DNA of 64,000 nt from Roseicyclus sp965662675. Its GTDB lineage: Bacteria; Pseudomonadota; Alphaproteobacteria; Rhodobacterales; Rhodobacteraceae. The translations under genes were made by a program, and so were the position numbers. The stretch lies in NCBI RefSeq assembly GCF_965662675.1, contig NZ_CBFIIK010000001.1, forward strand, positions 67,856-131,855, in the 5' to 3' direction. Positions 34,116 through 42,895 of this stretch are shown here, piece after piece; within the stretch, counting starts at the first letter, position 1; each line of letters opens with the position of its first letter. The notes under the pieces were generated by a model, which had not been told where the DNA came from, ran no database searches, and saw only the letters and a list, made by a program, of their open reading frames with translations.

Positions 34116-35350
34116 CCATGACCCAAACGGAATTGACCATCCACCGGCTTGGCCATCACGGCGACGGGATCGCGCCCGGGCCGATTTTCGTGCCGTTGAG
34201 CTTGCCCGGCGAAGTGGTCGCTGGCGTGGTCGCAGGCGATCAGATGATCGACACCAAGATCGTCAAACCTTCGCCCGACCGTGTCCGGCCAGTTTGCACG
34301 CATTTCAAAAGCTGCGGTGGATGCAACCTGATGCATGCATCCGATGATTTCGTCGCAGGCTGGAAAGCGGGGGTGATCGTCGCTGCCCTTGCTGCTCATG
34401 ATCTGACCGCGCCGATCAGACCGATCGCCACATCGCCGCCCCGCGCGCGGCGTCGTGCGACGCTGGCGGGACGGCGCACCAAGAAAGGCGCGTTGGTGGG
34501 CTTTCATGCCCGCCGCTCGGATGTGATCGTGCCGCTCGGTGATTGTCATGTGCTGGCCCAACCCTTGGTCGATCTATTGCCGGTCTTGGCCGAGATCACG
34601 CAGATCGGGGGCTCGCGCGCAGCGACGCTGGGCTTTGCCCTGACGCTGACCGAGACAGGCATCGATTGCGCAGTGACCGGCGGCAAACCTCTCGATGAAG
34701 ACTTGCGTGCTGCGCTGCCCCGCTTTCGCGGCGATATTGCGCGGCTGAGCTGGGGGGATGAACCCGTCTATGCCGAAACAGCGCCGAGCGTGCGTTTCGG
34801 CACCACCGTCGTCGCCCCGCCCCCCGGTGCCTTTTTGCAAGCCACACAGGCGGGCGAGGATGCGCTGGTGGCGGCTGTCACCCAAGCCCTTGATGGGGCC
34901 AAGCGGATCGCTGATCTGTTCGCGGGATGCGGGACATTCGCCTTGCCGCTGGCGCGCATCGTGCCGGTGCATGCGGTCGAGGGGGCGGCTGCGCTTACAG
35001 CAGCACTTGATCATGCCATGCGCCATGCAGCCGGGCTCAAGGCGCTGACGGTCGAAACCCGCGATCTGTTTCGCCGCCCGCTTTTGCCTGCCGAGTTGGC
35101 GCGTTTCGACGGTATCATTATCGACCCGCCCCGCGCCGGTGCCGAAGCGCAGGTGGAACAGATCGTCACCGCGCAGATTCCGCGCGTTGCGATGGTATCG
35201 TGCAACCCCGTGACCTTTGCGCGCGATGCGGGTTTGCTCATTCAGGGGGGGTATCGCCTGAATTGGGTGCAGCCGGTCGATCAATTCCGCTGGACGCCGC
35301 ATATCGAACTTGCCGCAAGCTTTTCCCTGCCCCATCTCAGCGACGACTGA
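34112..35350 (+). CDS. RNA (uracil-5-)-methyltransferase, RlmD/TrmA-like
   Basis: 412 residues from a GTG at 34112 (overlapping the previous stop, GTGA) or 410 from the ATG at 34118. A probable iron-sulfur cluster site reads CTHFKSCGGC near residue 62. The SAM domain has DLFAGCGTFALPLA, IIIDPPRAGAEAQ and the catalytic Cys in VSCNPVTFARD. These are hallmarks of the 23S rRNA m5U methyltransferases. It lacks an obvious full TRAM domain, having only a short N-terminal strand region. The exact position methylated is not predictable. Confidence 0.88.
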   Translation: MTMTQTELTIHRLGHHGDGIAPGPIFVPLSLPGEVVAGVVAGDQMIDTKIVKPSPDRVRPVCTHFKSCGGCNLMHASDDFVAGWKAGVIVAALAAHDLTAPIRPIATSPPRARRRATLAGRRTKKGALVGFHARRSDVIVPLGDCHVLAQPLVDLLPVLAEITQIGGSRAATLGFALTLTETGIDCAVTGGKPLDEDLRAALPRFRGDIARLSWGDEPVYAETAPSVRFGTTVVAPPPGAFLQATQAGEDALVAAVTQALDGAKRIADLFAGCGTFALPLARIVPVHAVEGAAALTAALDHAMRHAAGLKALTVETRDLFRRPLLPAELARFDGIIIDPPRAGAEAQVEQIVTAQIPRVAMVSCNPVTFARDAGLLIQGGYRLNWVQPVDQFRWTPHIELAASFSLPHLSDD

Positions 35351-35360
35351 GGCACATATA

Positions 35361-36155
35361 ATGAGTACAGCCATGTTTACCGATACCGGGTTTCGCGCCC
35401 GTCTGGCCGATTGGCTGGACAGTCCCATCATCCGCAACGCGATCATCGCGGTGATCTTGTTCAATGCCGTGATCTTGGGAATGGAGACATCGCCCGCGAT
35501 CATGGCCGAGGCGGGTCCGCTGATCTTGTTGCTTGACCGGATCTGCCTGTCGATCTTCGTGGTCGAACTGGTGCTGAAGCTGGTGGCGCTGGGGCCACGC
35601 TTTTTCCGCTCAGGGTGGAACATCTTCGATTTCGTGATCGTCGGCATCGCGCTTGTGCCCGGTGCGCAGGGGCTTTCGGTCTTGCGCGCGCTGCGCATCT
35701 TGCGGGTCTTGCGTGTCGTCTCGGCGGTGCCCTCGCTCAGGCGCGTGGTCGAGGGGTTGTTGACCGCGCTGCCGGGGATGGGGTCGGTCTTCTTGCTGAT
35801 GTCGATCATCTTCTACATCGGGGCGGTGATGGCGACCAAGCTGTTCTCGTCCAGTTTCCCGGAATGGTTCGGCTCGATCGGCGCCTCGCTCTACACGCTG
35901 TTCCAAGTGATGACGCTGGAGTCGTGGTCGATGGGCATCGTGCGCCCGGTGCTTGAGGTCTACCCCTATGCGTGGGCTTTCTTCGTGCCCTTCATCATGG
36001 TCACGACCTTCGCGGTGGTAAACCTGATCGTGGGTCTGGTGGTCAACTCGATGCAAGAGGCCCATGCCGAGGAGAGCAATGCTGCAACGGATGCCTATCG
36101 CGACGAGGTTCTGGAAAGGCTCAGGAAGATCGAGGAGAGGTTGAACACCCGATAG
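35361..36155 (+). CDS. Voltage-gated sodium channel, BacNav (NaChBac-like) family
   Basis: 264 residues, one six-helix ion-channel subunit; four subunits form a channel. S4 carries arginines at 109, 112, 115 and 118 at three-residue intervals. The pore loop holds TLESWSM (185-191), matching the selectivity filter of bacterial sodium channels such as NavAb and NaChBac, and S6 (about 205-230) runs into a charged C-terminal helix (235-264) that fits the BacNav coiled coil. The start (10 bases after the methyltransferase stop) gives a normal N-terminus. Rhodobacteraceae homologues of this family are known. Confidence 0.92.
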   Translation: MSTAMFTDTGFRARLADWLDSPIIRNAIIAVILFNAVILGMETSPAIMAEAGPLILLLDRICLSIFVVELVLKLVALGPRFFRSGWNIFDFVIVGIALVPGAQGLSVLRALRILRVLRVVSAVPSLRRVVEGLLTALPGMGSVFLLMSIIFYIGAVMATKLFSSSFPEWFGSIGASLYTLFQVMTLESWSMGIVRPVLEVYPYAWAFFVPFIMVTTFAVVNLIVGLVVNSMQEAHAEESNAATDAYRDEVLERLRKIEERLNTR

Positions 36156-36218
36156 GGCGCGCCTTTTTCATGCGCCCGTGGCGCGCGGTGAGGGCGATGG
36201 CACCCTACGCCGCAGAAA

Positions 36219-38090
36219 TCACGCCCGCTTTTCCATCTTTACCACGCCCAGCACATCGAGCACCTTGGCCTCGATGTCGGCGGCGTTCATCCTTGCCACG
36301 GTATACATATCCTCGGGGCTGGCCTGATCGATGAAGATATCGGGCAGGACCATCGAGCGGTATTTCAGTCCTGTATCGAACACGCCCTCTTCCGCCAAAA
36401 GCTGCGCGACATGGCTGCCAAAGCCACCAACCGCGCCCTCTTCGATGGTGATCAGCGCCTCGTGGTGGCGGGCGAGTTGCAAGATCAGGTCACGGTCAAG
36501 CGGCTTGGCAAAGCGCGCATCGGCGATGGTCGGCGTGATGCCGCGCAGCGCCAGCGCCTCGGCGGCCTCGCGCACCTCTTTCAGGCGGGTGCCGAAATTC
36601 AGGATCGCAACCCGGTTTCCTTGCGCGATCATGCGACCCTTGCCGATCTCCAGCACCTCGCCGCGCTCGGGCAGATCGACGCCCACCCCCTCGCCGCGCG
36701 GAAAGCGGAAGGCGCTGGGGCCTTCGTCATAGGCCAACGCCGTGCGCACCATATGCACCAGCTCCGCCTCATCGGCGGCGGCCATGACGACGAAACCGGG
36801 CAGGTTGGCAAGATACGCGATGTCGAAGCTGCCCGCATNNNNNNNNNNACGCTGGATCGCCACATCATGCACGATCTGGTCATAGCCGCGCTGCAGGAAG
36901 GTGGAATAGATCGCGCAAACGGGCTTCAAACCGCCTGCGGCCATGCCCGCGCAAAAGGTCACGGCATGCTGTTCGGCGATGCCCACATCGAAGGTGCGGC
37001 TGGGGAAGCGCTCGGCGAAGAGGTCAAGCCCCGTGCCATCGGGCATTGCGGCGGTCACGGCCACGATCTGCGGGTCGTCTTGCGCCTCGCGGATCAGGGT
37101 TTGGGCGAAAACCTTGGTATAGCTCGGCGCGTTTGAGGGGGCCTTTTTCTGCTCGCCCGTGCGAATGTCGAATTTGGCGGTGGCGTGCCCTCGGTCAGCG
37201 CGATGTTCGGCATAGCCCTTGCCCTTTTTGGTGATCGCATGGATCAGCATCGGCCCATCGGCGCGCGCCTTGACGGTGCGCAGCACGGCCAAGAGCTGCT
37301 CCATGTCATGCCCGTCAATGGGGCCGACATAGGAAAAGCCCAACTCTTCGAAAAGCGTGCCGCCGACGGTCGCCGCTTTCAGCAATTCCTTGGCCCGCCG
37401 CGCGCCTTCCTGAAAGGGTTCGGGCAAAAGCGAAACAGCGCTTTTGGCGGCGGCCTTCAACTCCTGAAACGGCGCGCCCGCGTAAAGGCGGGATAGGTAG
37501 GAGGACATGGCGCCGGTGGGCGGCGCGATGGACATCTCGTTGTCGTTGAGGATCACGATCAGCCGCTTGCCCAGATGGCCGGCATTGTTCATCGCCTCAT
37601 AGGCCATGCCGCCCGACAGCGCGCCGTCGCCGATGACCGCAATCGCATCGCCATGCCCGGTGGCGCAGGCCCCGCCAAGATCGCGCGCCACGGCAAAGCC
37701 GAGGGCCGCCGAAATACTTGTAGAAGAATGCGCTGCGCCGAACGGATCATAGGGCGATTCAGACCGCTTGGTGAAGCCCGACAGCCCATCCTTCTGCCGG
37801 ATCGTCCCCATCCGGTCGCGCCGGCCCGTCAGGATCTTGTGGGGGTAGCTTTGGTGGCTGACATCCCAGATCAGCTTGTCGCGCGGCGTGTCAAAAACCG
37901 CGTGCAGCGCCACGGTCAGTTCCACCACGCCAAGGCCCGCGCCGAAATGCCCGCCTGTCTGGCTGACCGACCAGATGGTCTCGCTTCGCAACTCATCGGC
38001 CAGACGGCGCAATTCGGCATCGCTCATCCGCTTGAGATCGGCGGGCGCAGTGACGCGGTCGAGCAATGGCGTGCGGGGGCGGTCAGTCAC
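36219..38090 (-). CDS. dxs: 1-deoxy-D-xylulose-5-phosphate synthase, with an assembly gap
   Basis: 623 residues as given. A thiamine-diphosphate enzyme that condenses pyruvate and glyceraldehyde-3-phosphate, the first step of the MEP isoprenoid pathway. N-terminal QTGGHFGAGLGVVELTVALH and GDGALSGGMAYEAMNNAG (ThDP site) are intact. At about residue 418 ten Ns (36839-36848) replace the conserved stretch between VAIQ and AGSFD; family members have about 16 more residues there, which brings the length to about 639, the usual size. The frame survives by chance. Followed upstream on the same strand by ispA and xseB. Confidence 0.95.
   Translation of the reverse strand: MTDRPRTPLLDRVTAPADLKRMSDAELRRLADELRSETIWSVSQTGGHFGAGLGVVELTVALHAVFDTPRDKLIWDVSHQSYPHKILTGRRDRMGTIRQKDGLSGFTKRSESPYDPFGAAHSSTSISAALGFAVARDLGGACATGHGDAIAVIGDGALSGGMAYEAMNNAGHLGKRLIVILNDNEMSIAPPTGAMSSYLSRLYAGAPFQELKAAAKSAVSLLPEPFQEGARRAKELLKAATVGGTLFEELGFSYVGPIDGHDMEQLLAVLRTVKARADGPMLIHAITKKGKGYAEHRADRGHATAKFDIRTGEQKKAPSNAPSYTKVFAQTLIREAQDDPQIVAVTAAMPDGTGLDLFAERFPSRTFDVGIAEQHAVTFCAGMAAGGLKPVCAIYSTFLQRGYDQIVHDVAIQRXXXXAGSFDIAYLANLPGFVVMAAADEAELVHMVRTALAYDEGPSAFRFPRGEGVGVDLPERGEVLEIGKGRMIAQGNRVAILNFGTRLKEVREAAEALALRGITPTIADARFAKPLDRDLILQLARHHEALITIEEGAVGGFGSHVAQLLAEEGVFDTGLKYRSMVLPDIFIDQASPEDMYTVARMNAADIEAKVLDVLGVVKMEKRA
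36839..36848. other. Assembly gap (10 Ns) inside dxs
   Basis: Ten consecutive Ns. By comparison with the conserved DXS sequence, about 58 bases should lie here, so roughly 48 bases are missing. The reading frame is kept because 48 is a multiple of three. Confidence 0.95.
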
Positions 38091-38111
38091 GGGCGCGGCA
38101 TCCTTCCGGGC

Positions 38112-38978
38112 TTACTTGTCTCGGGTGATGATGTAGCGCGCAAGCGCTGCAAGGTTATGCGCTTTTTCGCCATAGGGGGCGAGGGCGGCCTCGGCCTCTG
38201 CGACAAGGGTGGCGGCGCGTGCCTGCGCGCCCTCCAACCCAAGGAGCGAGACGAAGGTCGCCTTGCCCGCTGCTGCATCCTTTTGCAGCGCCTTTCCGGC
38301 GGTGGCCGCATCGCCTGTCACATCCAAAATGTCATCGGCGATCTGAAAGGCCAGACCGATGGCGCGCGCATAGGCCAAAAGCGGCGCGGGATCGGCCCGG
38401 CCAAGGATCGCACCCGCCAAAGCGGGCCATTCGATCAAGCGGCCGGTCTTGTTGCCCTGCAACTCGGTGATTTGATCAAGCGTCAGGGGCGCTTGCGCGG
38501 TCTCGGCGGCGATATCCTGTGCTTGGCCCAAAACCATGCCCTGTGCGCCAGAGGCGCGGGCAAGGCTGGCGACAAGTTCTATGCGCTGATCGGCATCACC
38601 CGCGCGCTGATCGGCCAATAGCTCGAAGGCGAATGTCTGAAGCGCATCGCCCACCAGAACGGCGGTCGCCTCGTCCCATTTCACATGCACCGTGGGCTGG
38701 CCCCGGCGCAGATCGTCATCATCCATGCAAGGCAGGTCGTCATGGACAAGAGAATAGGCATGCAGACATTCCACCGCGGCGGCAGCGAACAGCGCCTGTT
38801 CACGCGCCACGCCGAACAACGCCGAGGTCTCCAGCACCAGAAAGCCGCGCAGCCGCTTACCGCCATCGGTGGCGTAACGCATGCCTTGGGCCACGCGGTC
38901 ATCGCCGAAACGCGCCAGTTCGGCTGCAAGGAAATCGGAGATATCCGCCTGCGCCTGTGCCAGAGCTTTTTTGAACAC
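38112..38978 (-). CDS. ispA: Farnesyl/geranyl diphosphate synthase (polyprenyl synthetase family)
   Basis: 288 residues from a GTG at 38978, four bases after the xseB stop; a longer frame to 39023 would overlap xseB. Condenses isopentenyl and allylic diphosphates to C15. Both aspartate-rich motifs are present: first DDLPCMDDDDLRRG (about residue 80) and second AFQIADDILDVTGD (about 210), with GGKRLRGFLVL early in the chain. The residue before the first Asp motif is Leu/His rather than a bulky Phe pair, so chain length is likely C15 but not certain. Second gene of the xseB-ispA-dxs run. Confidence 0.93.
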   Translation of the reverse strand: MFKKALAQAQADISDFLAAELARFGDDRVAQGMRYATDGGKRLRGFLVLETSALFGVAREQALFAAAAVECLHAYSLVHDDLPCMDDDDLRRGQPTVHVKWDEATAVLVGDALQTFAFELLADQRAGDADQRIELVASLARASGAQGMVLGQAQDIAAETAQAPLTLDQITELQGNKTGRLIEWPALAGAILGRADPAPLLAYARAIGLAFQIADDILDVTGDAATAGKALQKDAAAGKATFVSLLGLEGAQARAATLVAEAEAALAPYGEKAHNLAALARYIITRDK

Positions 38979-38982
38979 GGGT

Positions 38983-39228
38983 TTACAGGCCTTCGACCGG
39001 GGTGCTGCCCGTGGGTTGGCCATTCGCGTCGAGCGTGATCTGCGCCACTTTCTCTTCGGCCTCTTTCAGCTTGGTCTCGCAATGCGCCTTGAGGGCCGCG
39101 CCGCGCTCATAGAGCTTGATCGATTCCTCCAGCGCCACATCACCGCGATCCAGCGCGCCGACCACCTGTTCGAGGTCCCGGATCGCTTCCTCGAAGCTCA
39201 TTGCCGCGATTGCTTTGCCGTCGCTCAT
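38983..39228 (-). CDS. xseB: Exodeoxyribonuclease VII small subunit
   Basis: 81 residues; small helical subunit that binds XseA to form a single-strand DNA exonuclease. The segment SFEEAIRDLEQVVGALDRGD followed by LEESIKLYERGAALKAHCE is the family signature. The start overlaps the HDAC-like stop by four bases. The xseB-ispA-dxs order is widespread in proteobacteria. Confidence 0.95.
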   Translation of the reverse strand: MSDGKAIAAMSFEEAIRDLEQVVGALDRGDVALEESIKLYERGAALKAHCETKLKEAEEKVAQITLDANGQPTGSTPVEGL

Positions 39229-40157
39229 GCGCCGCGCTCCTTCAATTCCGTCACATGCACCGCGGCGCAGGCCGCCAATGCGGGCAGATCATAACCGCCT
39301 TCGAGAGTCGAGACCACGCGCCCGCCGCAGACCTCGTCAGCGATGTCGCACAAGGCGCGCGTGATCCATGCGAAATCATCCTCGTCCCACATCAGATTGG
39401 CCAGCGGGTCATCGACATGGGCATCGAAACCGGCCGAGATTAGGATCAATTCCGGCGCCCACTCACGCAGCCGCGCAAAGCCTTGGGTCTGATAGGCGCG
39501 CCGCATGGCCACCCCATCGGAACCGGGCGGCAGGGGCAGGTTCAGCACATTATTCGTGGCCCCCCGTTCATTGGCGGCACCCGAGCCGGGGTAAAGCGGC
39601 ATCTGGTGCGAGGAGATGAACAGCGCGCGCGGTTCATCCCACAGCACATCTTGGGTGCCATTGCCGTGATGCACATCGAAATCGACCACCGCGACGCGCG
39701 ACAGGCCATGATGCTCCAGCGCATGGCGCGCGGCGATGGCGACGTTGGAAAACAGGCAAAACCCCATCGCGCGGGTTTTCTCGGCGTGATGACCGGGCGG
39801 CCTTGTGGCGACAAAGGCGTTCTTGGCCCGCCCCGCCAGCACTGCATCAACGGCGGTGATGCAGCCACCCACACCGCGCAAGGCCGCCTCCCATGTGCCG
39901 GGGCTGGCATGGGTATCGGCGTCAAGCGCCGCCCGCCCGCTTGTCGGCATCTGGCCGCGCACCCAGTCGATATAAGATTGCGGATGACCCAAAAGCAGCG
40001 CCGCCTCGTCGGCCATGGGGGCGATCATGCGGATCAGTTCGTCAAATTCGGGGGCCGAAAGCGCCTCGTTGATTTCCGACAGCCGCTCGACCCGCTCGGG
40101 GTGGCCAAGCGGCGTCAGATGATCAAGGCCAGCGGGGTTTTCAACCAAAAGCGTCAC
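39225..40157 (-). CDS. Histone deacetylase family protein (acetylpolyamine amidohydrolase-like)
   Basis: 310 residues. A zinc hydrolase of the arginase/deacetylase fold: RPPGHHAEKTRAMGFCLFSN (catalytic His pair) and VVDFDVHHGNGTQDV (Asp/His zinc ligands), then ISAGFDAHVDDPLA (Asp ligand). The N-terminal region has PLGHPERVERLSEI. Bacterial members deacetylate polyamines or acetoin-related substrates rather than histones; the target is not known. The downstream neighbours on this strand are xseB, ispA and dxs. Upstream, after 14 bases, is petR. Confidence 0.9.
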   Translation of the reverse strand: MTLLVENPAGLDHLTPLGHPERVERLSEINEALSAPEFDELIRMIAPMADEAALLLGHPQSYIDWVRGQMPTSGRAALDADTHASPGTWEAALRGVGGCITAVDAVLAGRAKNAFVATRPPGHHAEKTRAMGFCLFSNVAIAARHALEHHGLSRVAVVDFDVHHGNGTQDVLWDEPRALFISSHQMPLYPGSGAANERGATNNVLNLPLPPGSDGVAMRRAYQTQGFARLREWAPELILISAGFDAHVDDPLANLMWDEDDFAWITRALCDIADEVCGGRVVSTLEGGYDLPALAACAAVHVTELKERGA

Positions 40158-40171
40158 GGCGGCATCTTTCC

Positions 40172-40885
40172 TTAGTCGGGGGCCAGCATATAGCCCGCAC
40201 CACGCACGGTTTGCAGATAACGCGGTTCTTTGGGGCTGACCTCGATCTTGCGGCGCAGGCGGGTGATCTGCACATCAACGGCGCGTTCTTGAACTTGATC
40301 GGCCCCGGATTTGTCGCGGTTCAAAAGGCTGACCAATTCCGTTCGGCTGATTGGCCGATTGGGTTCGCTGGTGAAGATCCGCATCAAGGCGGCCTCGGTC
40401 GCGGTCAGGCGCACGAGGCTGGTGCCATGCCACATCTCACCGCGTTCCAGATCGTAGCGGATCGGCCCCAGATGCAGGATTTGCGGCAGTTCCGGCTCCT
40501 CGACCAGCTTGGGCATACGCCGAAGGATCGCGTTGATCCTGAGCAGCAATTCCTTGGGTTCGAAGGGTTTGGCGAGATAATCATCCGCCCCCGCCTCAAG
40601 CCCGCTGATGCGGTCGCCCGCCTCGCCGCGCGCGGTCAAAAGCAAGATCGGGGTATTCTGTGTCTGCCTGATCGCGCTGCACAGGCTGAGCCCATCTTCG
40701 CCGGGCATCATCACATCCAGAACGATGAGGTCAAAGGCCAAGCCTTTCAGAAGCCGCCGCGCCTGTGCTGCGTCGCGAGCAACGCTGGCCATGTAGCCGT
40801 TGCGCATCAAGAACTTCTGCAACAATCCGCGAATGCGCTCGTCGTCGTCGACGATGAGCAGATGTGCGCCGACCTCGCCATTCAT
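40172..40885 (-). CDS. petR: PetR-type response regulator (OmpR family)
   Basis: 237 residues: receiver domain with DDDER near the N-terminus, phospho-acceptor in LIVLDVMMPGEDG and Lys in YLAKPFEPKE, then an OmpR-type winged-helix DNA-binding domain (LVRLTATEAALMRIF, VDVQITRLRRKIE). It matches PetR, named in Rhodobacter capsulatus for its need in photosynthetic and respiratory growth. Its start overlaps the petP stop (ATGA). No sensor kinase gene is adjacent, as in R. capsulatus. Confidence 0.88.
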   Translation of the reverse strand: MNGEVGAHLLIVDDDERIRGLLQKFLMRNGYMASVARDAAQARRLLKGLAFDLIVLDVMMPGEDGLSLCSAIRQTQNTPILLLTARGEAGDRISGLEAGADDYLAKPFEPKELLLRINAILRRMPKLVEEPELPQILHLGPIRYDLERGEMWHGTSLVRLTATEAALMRIFTSEPNRPISRTELVSLLNRDKSGADQVQERAVDVQITRLRRKIEVSPKEPRYLQTVRGAGYMLAPD

Positions 40886-41397
40886 TTCGTATTATCCCCG
40901 CCGTCCATGTAATGACGCCGCATCTCGAGATTCATCATCTGCTCGAGCACGGTGCGAAAGCCCGCCACCGCTTCAGGGCCGGCCGCGCGATAGGCATCGC
41001 GCATGCGGTTGCGCTGAGCCTCGGATAATTCGCGTTCCAGCCCCGCACCCTTGGGGGTCAGGAACAGGTGCCGCTCGCGCTTGTCGCGGGTGCCGACGCG
41101 GCTGTCGACCAGACCATCCTCGACCAATGTGCGCAGCACGCGATTGAGCGATTGCTTGGTCACACCAAGGATCGAAAGCAGATTATTGACCGTGGTGCCC
41201 GGTGTGCGGTTGATGAAATGGATCGCGCGGTGATGCGCCCGGCCATAGCCGTAGTCTTGCAAGATGCGATCCGGGTCGGCGGTGAAGCCGCGATAGGCGA
41301 AGAACATCGCCTCGATCCCGCGGCGGAGCTGGTCATCGGTCAGAAAAAGAAGGCTTTCACCGCGCCCCATCAGGTTCGCCACGTTGCGATCCGCCAT
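40882..41397 (-). CDS. petP: PetP-type MarR family regulator
   Basis: 171 residues from the ATG at 41397, preferred because AAGGGA lies six bases ahead of it; an ATG at 41415 is an alternative. A MarR winged-helix protein with INRTPGTTVNNLLSILGVTK (recognition helices) and TRDKRERHLFLTPKGAGL (wing). It is paired with PetR in the order petP-petR, as in Rhodobacter capsulatus, where both are needed together. In that species the pair precedes the cytochrome bc1 genes; here ilvE and the HDAC-like gene flank it instead. Confidence 0.86.
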   Translation of the reverse strand: MADRNVANLMGRGESLLFLTDDQLRRGIEAMFFAYRGFTADPDRILQDYGYGRAHHRAIHFINRTPGTTVNNLLSILGVTKQSLNRVLRTLVEDGLVDSRVGTRDKRERHLFLTPKGAGLERELSEAQRNRMRDAYRAAGPEAVAGFRTVLEQMMNLEMRRHYMDGGDNTK

Positions 41398-41588
41398 GCG
41401 CTGTCCCTTCGCCATTATCCCTTCGAGGATTTGGCCCAGTTTATGTCAGCCTTGTTGACTTTCCAAGAATCGATTGCTAGCGATTAGGGCGTTTTGCGCA
41501 ATAATATGCCCGATGCGGACGTAATCTGCGCAACATTCGAAAACCCGACCGGTTGGAAGAGCCGGTCAGCGAACAAGGAAGCGGACCG

Positions 41589-42458
41589 ATGGCCGGAGCC
41601 TATGACGATCGTGATGGCAAGATCTGGATGGATGGCGAGTTGGTGGATTGGCGCGGGGCCAATGTACATATCTTGACCCATGCGATGCATTACGCCTCGT
41701 CCGTGTTCGAGGGCGAGCGCGCCTATAACGGCAAGATCTTCGAGTCCCGCCGGCATTCCGAGCGCTTGCTGAAATCGGGCGAAATGATCGACATGCCCAT
41801 CCCCTATTCGATCGACGAGATCGAGGCCGCGAAATACGCGGTCATGCAGGCCAATGGCCTGACCGATGCCTATGTGCGCGCGCTGGCATGGCGCGGCGCA
41901 GGCGATGACATGGGCGTGTCGTCCAAGCGCAACCCGGTGCGCATGGCCGTCGCGGCATGGAGTTGGGGCAACTATTACGGCGACGCCAAGACCAAGGGCG
42001 CCAAGCTCGACATCGCGAAATGGCGCCGCCCCGCCCCCGACACCGCGCCCTATCAGGCCAAGGCTGCGGGTCTTTACATGATCGCGACCATGTCCAAGCA
42101 CGCGGCCGAGGCCAAGGGTTGCTCGGACGCGATGATGTTCGACTATCGCGGCTACGTGGCCGAGGCGACGGGGGCCAACATCTTCTTCGTCAAGAATGGT
42201 GAGGTGCATACACCCTTGGCCGATTGCTTCCTCAACGGGATCACGCGCCAGACCGTCATCCGCATGCTGGGTGAGCGCAACATCACCGTGCATCAGCGCC
42301 ACATCATGCCCGAGGAGTTGGAAAGCTTCGAGCAATGCTGGCTGACCGGCACCGCCGCCGAGGTGACGCCAGTGGGCCAGATCGGCGATTACACCTTCGA
42401 GGTCGGCGCGCTGACCCGCTCCATGTCGGATGCCTATGAGGCGCTGGTGCGCGCCTAA
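41589..42458 (+). CDS. ilvE: Branched-chain amino acid aminotransferase
   Basis: 289 residues from the ATG at 41589, with GGAAG eight bases ahead. A fold-IV PLP enzyme that makes the last step of valine, leucine and isoleucine synthesis. Motifs: HILTHAMHYASSVFEGERAY, the PLP lysine in APYQAKAAGLYM and the YRGYVAEATGANIFFVKNG segment. Length is slightly short for the family but complete. A strong terminator follows directly. Divergent from petP with a 191-base gap. Confidence 0.94.
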   Translation: MAGAYDDRDGKIWMDGELVDWRGANVHILTHAMHYASSVFEGERAYNGKIFESRRHSERLLKSGEMIDMPIPYSIDEIEAAKYAVMQANGLTDAYVRALAWRGAGDDMGVSSKRNPVRMAVAAWSWGNYYGDAKTKGAKLDIAKWRRPAPDTAPYQAKAAGLYMIATMSKHAAEAKGCSDAMMFDYRGYVAEATGANIFFVKNGEVHTPLADCFLNGITRQTVIRMLGERNITVHQRHIMPEELESFEQCWLTGTAAEVTPVGQIGDYTFEVGALTRSMSDAYEALVRA

Positions 42459-42479
42459 GCGCACGCTGCGATCCGTGAC

Positions 42480-42506
42480 AAGGCCCCGCCGCGGCGGGGC
42501 CTTTTT
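42480..42506 (+). terminator. Rho-independent terminator after ilvE
   Basis: A 24-base perfect inverted repeat (AAGGCCCCGCCG with CGGCGGGGCCTT at 42480-42503), with the T run extending to 42506. It begins 22 bases after the ilvE stop. Structure is seen directly; this is the clearest intrinsic terminator in the window. Confidence 0.9.
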
Positions 42507-42550
42507 CATTCGTGCTTGATTTTCGTGGGCTTCGCGCCCAACATTTCGGA

Positions 42551-42895
42551 ATGGTGATGCATTTTCAGCCCATCGGGCCCGCAGCGCGCACAGAGCAGGT
42601 GGCCTTTGACCGCAAAGAGCTGGGCGTCATCCTTACGCTTTATGGGCGCATGGTCGCCGCTGGTGAGTGGCGCGATTACGGCATCTCGCATCTGAGCGAT
42701 CTGGCCGTTTTCTCGATTTTCCGTCGCACTGCCGAGAACCCCATTTACCGGGTCGAAAAGCGCCCCCGCCTGCGGGAGCGGCAGGGGCAATATGCCGTGA
42801 TCGGCATGGATGGCCGTATCCTCAAGCGGGGTAACGACCTCAAGGCCGTGCTGCGGGTGCTTGAGCGCAAACTGATCCGTGCGGTCGAAACCTAG
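42551..42895 (+). CDS. DUF2794 protein
   Basis: 114 residues from the ATG at 42551. The segment FDRKELGVILTLYGRMVAAG with EWRDYGI and FSIFRRTAENPIYRVEKRPRL is the hallmark of DUF2794, a small, conserved alphaproteobacterial family without assigned function. It is basic and without membrane segments. It follows the ilvE terminator and so should have its own promoter. It overlaps the end of the NlpC/P60 gene by four bases on the opposite strand. Confidence 0.85.
   Translation: MVMHFQPIGPAARTEQVAFDRKELGVILTLYGRMVAAGEWRDYGISHLSDLAVFSIFRRTAENPIYRVEKRPRLRERQGQYAVIGMDGRILKRGNDLKAVLRVLERKLIRAVET

Noticed and set aside
34574..35809. 411-codon leftward open frame opposite the RNA methyltransferase and channel
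   Set aside because: Spans two good genes on the other strand and has no motif.
36154..36190. GGGCGC ... GCGCCC pair after the sodium channel as a terminator
   Set aside because: Six-pair stem with the T run inside the loop, not after it.
41484..42509. 341-codon leftward open frame opposite ilvE
   Set aside because: Shadow of ilvE; very His/Gly-rich, no start context.
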